Shown here: positions 16,280 to 24,314 of the stretch, in pieces
How the letters are laid out: each line of letters starts with the position of its first letter
How positions within the stretch are numbered: position 1 is the stretch's first letter
Assembly: GCA_031547595.1 (NCBI GenBank)
Contig: JAVBRU010000002.1
Location: forward strand, 1 to 64,000
Length of the DNA stretch: 64,000 nucleotides
Direction: 5' to 3'
From: JAVBRU01 sp031547595
GTDB taxonomy: Bacteria > Bacillota > Clostridia > Christensenellales > Aristaeellaceae
Translations under genes and position numbers: made by a program
Notes under the pieces: model-generated
Databases searched by the model: none
The model's input: only the letters and a program-made list of their open reading frames with translations
Told to the model about the DNA's origin: nothing

Positions 16280-16307
16280 GGGGCGCTTTGGGCAACCGAA
16301 GCGCCCC
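16280..16307 (+). repeat. Intra-operon stem-loop between binding-protein and permease genes
   Basis: GGGGCGCTT (16280-16288) pairs with AAGCGCCCC (16299-16307) around a 10-nt loop and has no T-run. In importer operons such stems protect the upstream binding-protein mRNA or reduce read-through, raising the binding protein over the permeases; that role is inferred. Confidence 0.65.
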
Positions 16308-16344
16308 GCGCGGTATTATCATCAGGCTGGGAAGGCGGATGCGC

Positions 16345-17304
16345 ATGGGCAAGAGCAAGCAGATACAGGGAACGACCCTTCAACGGTCGTCCACAAGGCG
16401 GTATTTCAAGTACTATTGGCAGCTGTATGCCATGATGGTGCTGCCGCTGATTTATTTTATCATTTTTAAATACGTGCCCATGTTTGGCAACATCCTGGCC
16501 TTCCGCCGCTATAAGCCGCTGACGGGTCCGTATGGCGTCAGCTGGGCGGAGCCCTGGTACCGGTATTTCCAGCAATTTCTTGGCCAGGAAGACTTCTGGC
16601 GCGCTTTTCGAAACACCATCACCCTGTCCGTCATCAATCTATTGATCAATTTCCCCATCCCGATTATCTTTGCCGTGCTGCTCAATGAAGTGCGCAATGT
16701 GCATTTCAAAAAGCTGGTGCAGACGGTCAGCTATATGCCCCGGTTTATTTCCACGGTGGTCGTCATATCAATTCTTTCAGAGTTGCTGTCGCCCTCCAGT
16801 GGGTTGATCAATCGGTTGCTAAAACAGCTGTTTGACATGAAACCGATTTATTTTATGAACGAACCCCAGTATTTCCGCGCGCTGTATGTGCTCACCGACA
16901 CCTGGCAGTTTACAGGCTGGACGGCGATCATCTATCTGGCTGCCATCACCGGCATCAGCAGCGATATGTTTGAAGCCGCGCGCATTGACGGCGCCAACCG
17001 CATGCAGCAAATCATGTATGTGACAATCCCCAGCATCATGCCCACCATCATGGTGCTGTTTATCCTCAACGTGGGACGCATGCTGTCCCTGGGCTTTGAG
17101 AAGGTACTGCTGATGTACGCCCCGGCCAACTATACCGTCAGCGACATCATTGATACCTATGTATACCGCATGAGCTTTGCCAGCACCACGGTGCAGTATT
17201 CCTACTCCACCGCCATCGGCCTGTTCAGCGGCATCATTGGCCTGGTTCTTGTGTCCTCCTCCAACCTGCTCAGCCGCAAGCTGACGGGCAACAGTATTTA
17301 TTAA
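16345..17304 (+). CDS. Sugar ABC transporter permease (UgpA/LplB-like)
   Basis: A 319-residue inner-membrane permease with six predicted transmembrane segments and the binding-protein-dependent transport signature DMFEAARIDGANRMQQIMYV (EAA loop) near residues 210-230. The conserved opening YYWQLYAMMVLPLIYFIIF plus PMFGNILAF is typical of the LplB/polysaccharide-permease branch. AAGG upstream favours ATG 16345; ATG 16339 and a longer frame from 16288 overlapping the stem-loop are less likely. It is paired with the permease at 17317. Confidence 0.9.
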   Translation: MGKSKQIQGTTLQRSSTRRYFKYYWQLYAMMVLPLIYFIIFKYVPMFGNILAFRRYKPLTGPYGVSWAEPWYRYFQQFLGQEDFWRAFRNTITLSVINLLINFPIPIIFAVLLNEVRNVHFKKLVQTVSYMPRFISTVVVISILSELLSPSSGLINRLLKQLFDMKPIYFMNEPQYFRALYVLTDTWQFTGWTAIIYLAAITGISSDMFEAARIDGANRMQQIMYVTIPSIMPTIMVLFILNVGRMLSLGFEKVLLMYAPANYTVSDIIDTYVYRMSFASTTVQYSYSTAIGLFSGIIGLVLVSSSNLLSRKLTGNSIY

Positions 17305-17316
17305 GGAGGAGAATAT

Positions 17317-18210
17317 ATGACGACGCTTTCGCATTCCGCACGTAAAAACCGCATCAAAGAAAGAAGCATCCTGCTGGACATCGTGATCTACTTTGTGATG
17401 TTCCTGGTGATTGCGGTATGCCTGATTCCTTTCCTGTATATTATCGCCATGTCCTTTTCCTCGTCCAATGCGATTCTGGCCAACAAGGTGTCGCTGTGGC
17501 CGGTGGAGTTCAATATTGAGGCATACCGCCAGATATTCAACTACCCGAACTTTTTTCGCGCGTATGGCAACACGCTGCTGTACACCTCCTGCGGCACGCT
17601 GATCACCCTCAGCATGACGGTGCTCTTTGCCTATCCGCTCAGCAAAAGCCAGCTAAAGGGGCAAAAGTTTGCCATGAAGCTGGTGGTGTTCTCGATGTTT
17701 TTTTCGGGCGGCCTGGTGCCGAACTTCCTTTTGGTATCCAACCTCAAGCTCACTGGCACGGTGTGGGCAATGCTATTGCCCTTTGCCATCAACCAGTTCA
17801 ACCTCATCATCCTGATCAACTTTTTCAAGAGCCTGCCGGAGGAAATTGAAGAGGCTGCGCTGATTGACGGCCTGGGGTACTTTGGCATCCTGTTCAGGAT
17901 TGTACTGCCGCTTTCCACGGCATCGCTGGCCACCATTGGCCTGTACACCGCTGTGTTCTTCTGGAACGATTGGTTCTATGGGCTGATCTACCTCAAATCC
18001 TCGCAGTACCCGGTGATGCTGCTGCTTCGCAATATCGTGAACGGCACCACCATGGTGGGCGATTCCAGCAGCAGCGGCGATAAAGCGTCTGTTGCCATCG
18101 CTATCAAATCTGCTGTCATTATCACATCCACATTGCCCATCATTTTGCTCTATCCCTTCTTACAGAAGTATTTTGTAAAAGGCATGACGGTGGGCGCGGT
18201 CAAGGGCTAA
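17317..18210 (+). CDS. Sugar ABC transporter permease (UgpE/LplC-like)
   Basis: A 297-residue partner permease, six predicted membrane spans, with the EAA motif PEEIEEAALIDGLGYFGILF near 165-185 and the family opening DIVIYFVMFLVIAVCLIPFLYI. It follows its partner by 12 bp with AAGGAGGAG before ATG 17317. The two permeases would form the channel for the binding protein at 14743; the cargo is inferred from the MurNAc genes around it. nagZ follows after 27 bp. Confidence 0.92.
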   Translation: MTTLSHSARKNRIKERSILLDIVIYFVMFLVIAVCLIPFLYIIAMSFSSSNAILANKVSLWPVEFNIEAYRQIFNYPNFFRAYGNTLLYTSCGTLITLSMTVLFAYPLSKSQLKGQKFAMKLVVFSMFFSGGLVPNFLLVSNLKLTGTVWAMLLPFAINQFNLIILINFFKSLPEEIEEAALIDGLGYFGILFRIVLPLSTASLATIGLYTAVFFWNDWFYGLIYLKSSQYPVMLLLRNIVNGTTMVGDSSSSGDKASVAIAIKSAVIITSTLPIILLYPFLQKYFVKGMTVGAVKG

Positions 18211-18237
18211 GCATTCTATAATTTGGGAGGTACATCG

Positions 18238-19773
18238 ATGGATATCCGGGCAAAAATCGGTCAACGGCTGGTGGTAGGCTTCCACGGTTTCGAGATGGAC
18301 GAAGCATTCAAGCAGTTTGTGCGCGATTACAAGCTGGGCAACATCATCCTGTTTGCCCGCAACGTGCGGGATAAGGATCAGCTGTTTGGCTTGTGCAACG
18401 ATATTCAGGCATTGGTGCAAAAGGAGACCGGGCATCCGGCCTTTATCACCATCGATCAGGAGGGCGGCGTGGTGTCTCGCATCACACCGGACTGCGCGGT
18501 GGTGCCGGGTGCGATGGCCGTCGCGGCTTCGGGCGATCCGAAAAACGCCTTTGACATGGGCGTGATCACCGGGCGGGAGCTCAATGCCCTGGGCTGTAAT
18601 TTCAACCTTGCCCCCGATATGGACGTCAACTCCAATGCGCAAAACCCCGTGATTGGCGTGCGCAGCTATGGCGATACGCCGCAAGTTGTTTCGGATTATG
18701 GCTGCCAGATGATTCTTGGCATGGCCAAGGAAGGCGTGCTGGCCTGCGCCAAGCATTTCCCCGGCCATGGAGATACCGCAGTGGACTCCCACATTGGCCT
18801 GCCCACGGTGGATAAGAGCCGCGAAGAGCTGGAAGCGTGCGAGCTTGCGCCCTTCCGCGCCGCCATTGCGGCCGGTGTGCCCGCGATCATGACCACGCAT
18901 ATTTTGTTCCCGCAGATCGAGAAGGAAAACCTCCCCGCCACCATGTCCCGCACCATCATGACGGACATTCTGCGCGGCGAGATGGGTTTTGACGGGCTGA
19001 TCCTGTCCGACTGCATGATGATGGAAGCGATCTCTACGTTTTATGGCACAGTGGAGGGCTGCAAAAAGGCGTTCCACGCGGGCGTAGACATGGTGTTTGT
19101 CTGCCATGATGCCGTGCTGGCCGCCGAGGCCATCCAAGCCCTCGAAGCGTGCTATTTAAGCGGCGGGCTGTCCTTGGATGAGCTGGACGCGTCTGTTGAG
19201 CGCATCCTCAAATACCGCGCGAAGGTGGCGGCCGCGCCCCGCTTGGATATGAACATCGTAGGCAGTGCGGAGCACCGCGCGCAGGTTCGCCGCGTGCTGG
19301 AACAGGGCGTGGCGCACACCGGCGCACCGCTGCCGTCCCTGGGCGCAAACCCGATTTTCCTGGGCTGCCAGCCCTTCCGCCAGACCATCGCGTCCAATCC
19401 CGAGGCCGAGGGCGTGTCCTTTGCGGGATTCTTACAAAAGGCGCTGGGCGGCTTGGCGCAGGTCACTTCTGTCGATCCGGATGCCGATGAGATTGCCAAA
19501 ATCGTAGAGCTGGCCAAAGGCCATTCCTGCATCGTACTGGGCACCTATAACGGCCACATCCGCCGCAACCAGATGGCGCTGGCGGACGCGCTGAGCAAGC
19601 TATACATCCCCATGGTGTGCGTGGCGCTGCGCAATCCTTACGATCTCGGCCTGCTGCCCCCCTGTGTGAGCGGCCTTGCCGCCTTCCAGTATGACGAAGC
19701 CGTGCTGGATGTGGTGGCGCGCATATTGAAGGGAGACATCGCCGTGGCTGGTAAACTGACCGTTCAGCTGTAA
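18238..19773 (+). CDS. nagZ: Beta-N-acetylglucosaminidase NagZ, GH3, two-domain
   Basis: A 511-residue GH3 enzyme that removes terminal GlcNAc from GlcNAc-MurNAc or muropeptides. Visible are AKHFPGHGDT (171-180), the D183-S-H185 acid/base dyad typical of NagZ, and the nucleophile D258 in LILSDCMMMEAI. Past about residue 340 a second domain resembles that of Bacillus NagZ (YbbD); Gram-negative NagZ lacks it. No signal peptide is seen, so it is cytoplasmic here. GGGAGG fixes ATG 18238 (an in-frame TTG at 18223 is rejected). With NamZ it would break imported fragments into GlcNAc and MurNAc. Confidence 0.94.
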   Translation: MDIRAKIGQRLVVGFHGFEMDEAFKQFVRDYKLGNIILFARNVRDKDQLFGLCNDIQALVQKETGHPAFITIDQEGGVVSRITPDCAVVPGAMAVAASGDPKNAFDMGVITGRELNALGCNFNLAPDMDVNSNAQNPVIGVRSYGDTPQVVSDYGCQMILGMAKEGVLACAKHFPGHGDTAVDSHIGLPTVDKSREELEACELAPFRAAIAAGVPAIMTTHILFPQIEKENLPATMSRTIMTDILRGEMGFDGLILSDCMMMEAISTFYGTVEGCKKAFHAGVDMVFVCHDAVLAAEAIQALEACYLSGGLSLDELDASVERILKYRAKVAAAPRLDMNIVGSAEHRAQVRRVLEQGVAHTGAPLPSLGANPIFLGCQPFRQTIASNPEAEGVSFAGFLQKALGGLAQVTSVDPDADEIAKIVELAKGHSCIVLGTYNGHIRRNQMALADALSKLYIPMVCVALRNPYDLGLLPPCVSGLAAFQYDEAVLDVVARILKGDIAVAGKLTVQL

Positions 19774-19782
19774 GGAGCGTAT

Positions 19783-20859
19783 ATGAATTATAGCATCACT
19801 CCGTTTTCTTCTCAGGATTTGCCCGGTGTCGTTGCCCTGTGGAACGCTTGCTGCGCCGCCGGAGATGTGGTTTACAGCCCCGTCACCGCAGGCGAGCTTG
19901 AACAGAAGCTGCTCCAGCCCGGTATGCTGGGCTTCGTTGCGAAAAAGAATGACCAAACCATTGGCTTTGTACACGGTGCGAGCAAGACAGCCTTCCTGCC
20001 CGGCCAGACCGCCGAAAACACCCCCGGCTACCTGACCGTTATTCTGGTGGATGCGGCTCATCGCCGCCAGGGCGTGGGCACGGCGCTTTTGCAAGCGCTG
20101 ACCGATGCCTTTCTGCAGCAGGGCAAGTCCATGATGGCCTGCTCCGGCGATAACCCTGTCAAGCTTGCTTGGCGCGTACCGGGCACCCCTGGGCACGACC
20201 ACAACAACGCCCCCGGCGTGGACGAAGACTGCGCGGGCTATACTTTCCTGCAGCAGCACGGCTTCGCGCCCAAGTTCCACGAAGTGGCGATGTATCTCGA
20301 CCTTCAAACCTATCAGCCTGCCGAGGATGTGATTGCCGCCCGCGAAAAACTGACGGCCGAAGGCGTCTATACCGGCCGCTATACGCCCGATATGCAGCTC
20401 AATTACGATGGCATGTGCGACCGCGTGGGCAGTGAGTATTGGCGGAACGTGATTAAAACAGAGATCGCCGCCTGGCAATCCGGCACCCCCAACCAAGACG
20501 ACACCCTTTGGGTGGACGGTGTGCCGCCCAAGGGCCCGCGCCCCATGTTGATTGCCGCCGTGGATGGCAATATGGCGGGCTTTACCGGCCCTGTGGATTT
20601 GCAAAAGAGCGGGCGTGGCTGGTTCACCGGCATCTGCGCCGATCCCATGTATGGCCGCCGGGGGATCGGCTCCGTGCTGTTCGACCTTTTGATGCGGGAG
20701 TTTATTGCTGAGGGTGCTGCCTTCAGCACCCTGTTCACCGGCGCGGAAAACCATGCGCAGCGTGTGTACCAACGCGCAGGCTTCGATGTGGTGCGCCGTT
20801 TCTGTGTGATGACCCGCGCGTTGACAGATGGCGCGGACTATGCTGGGAAGCACTTTTGA
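19783..20859 (+). CDS. Tandem GNAT acetyltransferase
   Basis: A 358-residue protein with two GNAT folds. The first (about 1-165) has VILVDAAHRRQGVGTALLQAL, the acetyl-CoA-binding motif A; the second (about 190-350) has GICADPMYGRRGIGSVLFDLL followed by AENHAQRVYQRAGFDV. The substrate cannot be read from sequence. Position 9 bp after nagZ at the end of the MurNAc island suggests an amino-sugar or peptide substrate, for example re-acetylating deacetylated glucosamine; this is only context. GGAG precedes ATG 19783. Element copy 3 starts 6 bp after the stop. Confidence 0.85.
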   Translation: MNYSITPFSSQDLPGVVALWNACCAAGDVVYSPVTAGELEQKLLQPGMLGFVAKKNDQTIGFVHGASKTAFLPGQTAENTPGYLTVILVDAAHRRQGVGTALLQALTDAFLQQGKSMMACSGDNPVKLAWRVPGTPGHDHNNAPGVDEDCAGYTFLQQHGFAPKFHEVAMYLDLQTYQPAEDVIAAREKLTAEGVYTGRYTPDMQLNYDGMCDRVGSEYWRNVIKTEIAAWQSGTPNQDDTLWVDGVPPKGPRPMLIAAVDGNMAGFTGPVDLQKSGRGWFTGICADPMYGRRGIGSVLFDLLMREFIAEGAAFSTLFTGAENHAQRVYQRAGFDVVRRFCVMTRALTDGADYAGKHF

Positions 20860-20865
20860 CGGAGA

Positions 20866-21093
20866 GGGGTTACGCTGAGGGCTACTCGCCCTCAGGCTCC
20901 TCGGCAGGGAGTGAGGACTCCCTGCACCCCCAGTTCTTGTATCCTTTGATGATGCTTGTATGATTGTGTGCGTGTACAAAAAAGGACGTTTCCATCGGAT
21001 GGAATGTAAACATTCCCCCGACAGAAACGCCCTTTTTCGGTTCCCCGGCTAAGGCCGGTGAACCGCCGTGTGCGCACGGCGCACGCATACAAC
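20866..21093 (+). repeat. Dispersed multi-hairpin element, copy 3
   Basis: Begins GGGGTTACGCTG just after the GNAT stop, same orientation. Stems: CTGAGGGC/GCCCTCAG, GCAGGGAGT/ACTCCCTGC, linker TTGTATCCTTTGATGATG, outer stem TTGTGTGCGTG (20964-20974) with CACGCATACAA near 21082-21092 (one G-U pair), and inside it CGTTTC/GAAACG in an A/T-flanked stem with GGAATGT/ACATTCC, GGTTCCCCGGC/GCCGGTGAACC (one mismatch), and GCCGTG/CACGGC. The closest matching copy in orientation and parts is copy 1. Confidence 0.8.
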
Positions 21094-21168
21094 AGTTGAA
21101 TAAGACACCCGTTGAGCTGGTAAACCCTATGAATTCTACCCATTGACAATCGGTGCGCACCATTTTCC

Positions 21169-21227
21169 TCTTGTGCGCGTGCGTTGATCCCGCAGAAGTC
21201 CCCTCCGTAGAGGGGAATTCTGCGTAA
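21169..21227 (-). repeat. Internally deleted copy of the dispersed element
   Basis: Read on the minus strand it opens GTTACGCAGAA, forms one hairpin (GCAGAA..CCCCT / AGGGG..TTCTGC, 21192-21222) and then jumps straight to CGCACGCGCACAAG. These two ends match the two ends of the long copies, so the middle appears to have been lost. It lies about 85 bp 3' of the Cys-rich gene at 21312, again in the same orientation as the upstream gene. The 21228-21311 gap holds only an imperfect AAATGACA/TGTCATTT inverted repeat. Confidence 0.55.
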
Positions 21228-21311
21228 CGCCTGTTTCGCTTAGCTAAATGACACTGCCCTGCACCTTCGCTTGGGCATCGGGCAAAGAGGCTGCACGTAT
21301 ATACGGGAATG

Positions 21312-21533
21312 TCATTTGCGCTGATTATAATGCTCGCATGCAGGTGTGTCGCACATTCTCTTTTTGCATCTTGGATACACGCAGTGTCCGTATATCAGTT
21401 CAGCAAAGGATTCGCCCCACTTGATGTAGTGGAGCCGAAAATGCGTGCAGTTAAAGCAGATGGGTTCAGTTCCATTTATGTTTTTGCTCTCAAACAGCGT
21501 AAATCGGATGACATCTTCTTTTTTCACGAACAT
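21312..21533 (-). CDS. Small Cys-rich protein, probable zinc-binding
   Basis: A 73-residue protein with CFNC (28-31), HCVYPRCKKRMCDTPACEHY near its C-terminus and many aromatic residues, a pattern that fits a compact zinc-binding fold. I recall similar short proteins (CxxC followed by GHCVYPR and a terminal CEHF/CEHY) in Clostridia and their mobile elements, but cannot name the family. Support for a real gene is the GAGGAGGTGG right before ATG 21533 and a TTGATA/TATCAT promoter (21576-21548). It stands alone between repeat elements, a possible sign of an insertion hotspot. Confidence 0.7.
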   Translation of the reverse strand: MFVKKEDVIRFTLFESKNINGTEPICFNCTHFRLHYIKWGESFAELIYGHCVYPRCKKRMCDTPACEHYNQRK

Positions 21534-21547
21534 CCACCTCCTCTGCT

Positions 21548-21576
21548 ATGATAGCAAGCTATTAGAGTAATATCAA
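21548..21576 (-). promoter_or_regulatory. Predicted promoter of the Cys-rich small gene
   Basis: On the minus strand TTGATA (21576-21571), 17 bp, TATCAT (21553-21548). The implied start lies only a few bases before the ribosome binding site, so the leader would be very short. Confidence 0.5.
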
Positions 21577-21680
21577 ATTATCATTTCTTATTATTTGTAA
21601 TAAGATTTTCTTGTTGGATTATCGTACCTTACTGTCGTGCAGGATGATGGCGGCAGCACACTTTGTGTACATCTGCAACG

Positions 21681-21911
21681 CTTGTGTGCGTGCGCCGTGC
21701 TGGCACGGCGGTTCACCGGCTTGAGCCGGGGAACAGAAAAAACAGGCAGCTGGATGTGGAATGCTTGCATTCCTAAGACCAGATGCCTGTTTTTTCGTAC
21801 ACGCACACAATCACTCAAGCTTCATGGCTCGATACCTAAGCGGGGTCAAGGGGAATGATTCCCCTTGCGGGGACTGGGGCAGAGCCCCAGCGTTCCCAGC
21901 CCCAGCGTAAC
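21681..21911 (-). repeat. Dispersed multi-hairpin element, copy 4
   Basis: Read on the minus strand it begins right at the pgi stop (GAGTTACGCTGGGG, with the CAGCGT..CCCAGC unit partly duplicated at 21890-21907). Paired parts: CTGGGGC/GCCCCAG, AAGGGGAAT/ATTCCCCTT, outer stem TTGTGTGCGTGCG (21682-21694) with CGTACACGCACACAA (21796-21810), and inside it GCCGTGC/GCACGGC, CCGGC/GCCGG in the second hairpin, and AAAAAACAGGCA/TGCCTGTTTTTT enclosing GGAATGC/GCATTCC. Outer arms match copy 2, while the inner A/T-flanked stem is entirely different in sequence but still paired. Confidence 0.82.
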
Positions 21912-23339
21912 TCATCCCAGTATATACTCTGCCTTGCGCTGGGCATCGCCCTGCATTTCGGCGCGTTTCTTGGCATACTTTTCGCTGGTATTGCCGAGCA
22001 CCGCGTAAGAAGCGATCTTGCTTTCTTCCACGCCGGGCTGGTTGAAGGCATCGATATTGAGCAGCTCGCCCGCATAGGCAGTAGCCAGCTCAAAGAAGAA
22101 GATCAGCTGGCCGATTGTGTGGGCGTTCACTTCGGGCAATGTAATGGTCTGGGTGAGGCGGCCGGCCTTGAGCAGCGCATATTCGGTGCCCTGACGCTCG
22201 GCCTCGATCAGCTCGTTGAGGGTTTTGCCGCCCAGAAACGCCACATCGGGGAATTCTTCGCAGCCGTGGGGGATCGGGGAAGTTTTGCGGAAGCTTTCCA
22301 CCTGCATGAGGGTGACGACCTTATCATAGGGGCCTTCGGTGTACAGCTGCAGCTGGCTGTGCTGGTCTGTCACGCCGAGGGATGTGGTGGGCGTCTGGCC
22401 AACGTTGCAGGGCTTGCCATCACGGGTCTGGTTTTTGCCCAGGCTCTCCGCCCACAGCTGGCAGAACCAGTCGGCCATATACTTCAGGCTATCGGCATAG
22501 GGCATGATCACCTGGATGTTCTTGCCCATCTTTTGCATGGCGTGGAACTGCAAAACGGCCTCAAGGAGTGCGGGGTTTTGGAAGATGTTCTCGCTCTTGC
22601 AGCGGGCGTCCATATCCTTGGCACCGTCCAGCATGGCCTGGATATCGATGCCGCACACGGCGGCGGGGAGGAGACCCACGGGTGTAAGCTCGCTAAAGCG
22701 GCCGCCCACGGTGGCGGGGATGTAGAACAGCTTGAAGCCTTCTTTTTTTGCCAGCTTGATCAGGTTGCCCTTTTCGGTATCGGTGGTGGCGATGATGTGC
22801 TGCTGCCAGCCCTCGCCAACCTCGCGCTTGAGTGCATTGCTCAGGATCATATACTGGCTCATGGTCTCGGCGGTCGCGCCGGATTTGGTGATGATGTTGA
22901 AGCAGGTTTCCTTTACGTCAATTACGTCAAACAGCGCTTCCATCCGCTCGGGATCAATATTGTCTTCCACATATAAGCGGGGACCGCCGCGCTTGCAATC
23001 GCACAGCTCGTTATAGTGCAGATGGTTGAGTGCCTGCTGCACAGCGATGGGGCCCAGCGCGCTGCCGCCAATGCCCAACACCACAAAGGCCTTGAAATGG
23101 GCCCGCACATGCGTGGCGGTTTTCAGGATATCCGCCACGATTTCGTCCTGATTGTAGGGCAATTCCGTCCAGCCCAGCCAGCCGGTGCCACGGTTTTGCT
23201 GCACGGCTGCCTGCGCTGCTGCCGCTGCGGCCTGGTAGCTGTCTACGTCTGCACGGCAAATGCCCTGGGCATCGCCGATGACGTCTGCCATCATGTGGTT
23301 AACATCCAGCTTGATACGGGATGCACTATATTGGCTCAT
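21912..23339 (-). CDS. pgi: Glucose-6-phosphate isomerase
   Basis: A 475-residue Pgi interconverting glucose-6P and fructose-6P in glycolysis. Landmarks: FVVLGIGGSALGPIAV, NIITKSGATAETMSQ, VGGRFSELTPVGLLP, DQHSQLQLYTEGP and the C-terminal FFFELATAYAGELLNIDAF followed by NQPGVE. Length and motifs fit the shorter Gram-positive form. GGGAGGG on the minus strand precedes ATG 23339. It is divergent from the hydrogenase locus and its 3' end runs directly into element copy 4. Confidence 0.97.
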   Translation of the reverse strand: MSQYSASRIKLDVNHMMADVIGDAQGICRADVDSYQAAAAAAQAAVQQNRGTGWLGWTELPYNQDEIVADILKTATHVRAHFKAFVVLGIGGSALGPIAVQQALNHLHYNELCDCKRGGPRLYVEDNIDPERMEALFDVIDVKETCFNIITKSGATAETMSQYMILSNALKREVGEGWQQHIIATTDTEKGNLIKLAKKEGFKLFYIPATVGGRFSELTPVGLLPAAVCGIDIQAMLDGAKDMDARCKSENIFQNPALLEAVLQFHAMQKMGKNIQVIMPYADSLKYMADWFCQLWAESLGKNQTRDGKPCNVGQTPTTSLGVTDQHSQLQLYTEGPYDKVVTLMQVESFRKTSPIPHGCEEFPDVAFLGGKTLNELIEAERQGTEYALLKAGRLTQTITLPEVNAHTIGQLIFFFELATAYAGELLNIDAFNQPGVEESKIASYAVLGNTSEKYAKKRAEMQGDAQRKAEYILG

Positions 23340-23438
23340 CAGAGGATCCCTCCCTGTGTAAAATTTACCACGGATAGTATAGCACGTCTTTGATGCAATT
23401 ACCAGCGCGAATCTGCACGAAATATGTATTACATGCGG

Positions 23439-23467
23439 TTGACAAAAAATCGATTACCCGATAGAAT
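23439..23467 (+). promoter_or_regulatory. Predicted promoter of the hydrogenase-sensor genes
   Basis: TTGACA (23439-23444), 17-bp spacer, TAGAAT (23462-23467). An ATAGCA-AC-TGCTAT inverted repeat just downstream could be an operator. It would drive the five-gene unit 23502-26697. Confidence 0.65.
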
Positions 23468-23501
23468 CATAGCAACTGCTATCATTGAAAGAGGGACGCG
23501 T

Positions 23502-23870
23502 ATGACGATACAAGACATGGTGAATTTGCTGCACGCCCGGGTGCTTCGCGGCGGGGATAAGCTGAACACCGCGGTGCGCACGGCCTGTTGCTCGGACTTA
23601 ATGAGTGACGTGCTTGCTTTTGTGAACGAAAAAACGGTGCTGATCACCGGCCTTGCCAACCCACACGTGGTGCGTACGGCAGAAATGCTGGATCTGCGCT
23701 GCCTGGTGTTTGCCAGGGGCAAGGTGCCAACCGACGATATTTTGGATCAGGCGGATGAGCAGGGCCTGGTTGTGATCTCCACCAAGGAAACCGCCTTCAC
23801 CTGTTGCGGCCTTTTGTATGAGGCAGGCCTTCGCGGCGTGCCCATCGAGTGGCCGGAAGGGGAAGCGTGA
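23502..23870 (+). CDS. DRTGG-domain protein
   Basis: A 122-residue protein with a DRTGG-type fold (ITGLANPHVVRTAEMLDLRC, LVVISTKETAFTCCGLLYEAG). DRTGG domains occur in regulatory proteins, often near CBS or kinase domains, and small stand-alone versions recur in clostridial [FeFe]-hydrogenase loci; the biochemical role is not known. GAGGG precedes ATG 23502, removing a 26-residue upstream extension across the promoter. Its TGA overlaps the next ATG (TGATG), indicating translational coupling. A second, distinct DRTGG-like protein lies at 25631. Confidence 0.8.
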   Translation: MTIQDMVNLLHARVLRGGDKLNTAVRTACCSDLMSDVLAFVNEKTVLITGLANPHVVRTAEMLDLRCLVFARGKVPTDDILDQADEQGLVVISTKETAFTCCGLLYEAGLRGVPIEWPEGEA

Positions 23871-24295
23871 TGGAGATTCATGAGCAATATGCCGTGCAGA
23901 TGGGGGATTTCACCCGCGCGGGCGAAGCATCGGCGGATATCAAGCGCAAGCTGAAGCAGCTGGGCGTGCAAAGCATGGTGCTAAGGCGGGTAGCGGTGGC
24001 CTCCTACGAGGTGGAGCTGAACCTTGTGATCCACAGCCTGGGCGGAGAGCTGCTATTGGATGTGGATGAGGATACTGTGACCCTCACCTCGAGGGACTTT
24101 GGCCCCGGCATCCCGGATATTGAGCTGGCGATGCGCGAGGGCTATTCTACCGCAAATGAGGAAGCGCGCTCCATGGGCTTTGGCGCGGGCATGGGCCTGC
24201 CCAATATGCGGCGCAATGCCGACGATTTTGCCATTGAGAGCACGCTGGGTGTAGGCACCCGCATCATGATGGGATTTCGCTTGAATCAGGAATAA
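23870..24295 (+). CDS. Anti-sigma/serine-kinase type ATP-binding protein
   Basis: A 141-residue GHKL-type ATPase domain of the RsbW/SpoIIAB kind: N-box VASYEVELNLVIHSLGG, G1 box TSRDFGPGIPDIELAM and G2 box GFGAGMGLPNMRRNAD. Such proteins bind ATP and either phosphorylate or sequester a partner. The usual asparagine of the N-box (EAxxN) appears as ELNLVIHS. Its start overlaps the DRTGG stop by one base. Position before the H-cluster protein suggests signal output from a redox sensor; its target is unknown, and no anti-anti-sigma partner is visible. Confidence 0.85.
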   Translation: MEIHEQYAVQMGDFTRAGEASADIKRKLKQLGVQSMVLRRVAVASYEVELNLVIHSLGGELLLDVDEDTVTLTSRDFGPGIPDIELAMREGYSTANEEARSMGFGAGMGLPNMRRNADDFAIESTLGVGTRIMMGFRLNQE

Positions 24296-24314
24296 TCTCC
24301 TGGGAGGAACGGCC

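Noticed and set aside
21591..21818. Short minus-strand frames of 63-75 codons across element copy 4
   Set aside because: They are translations of the hairpin element itself; similar frames appear in the other copies at non-homologous positions.
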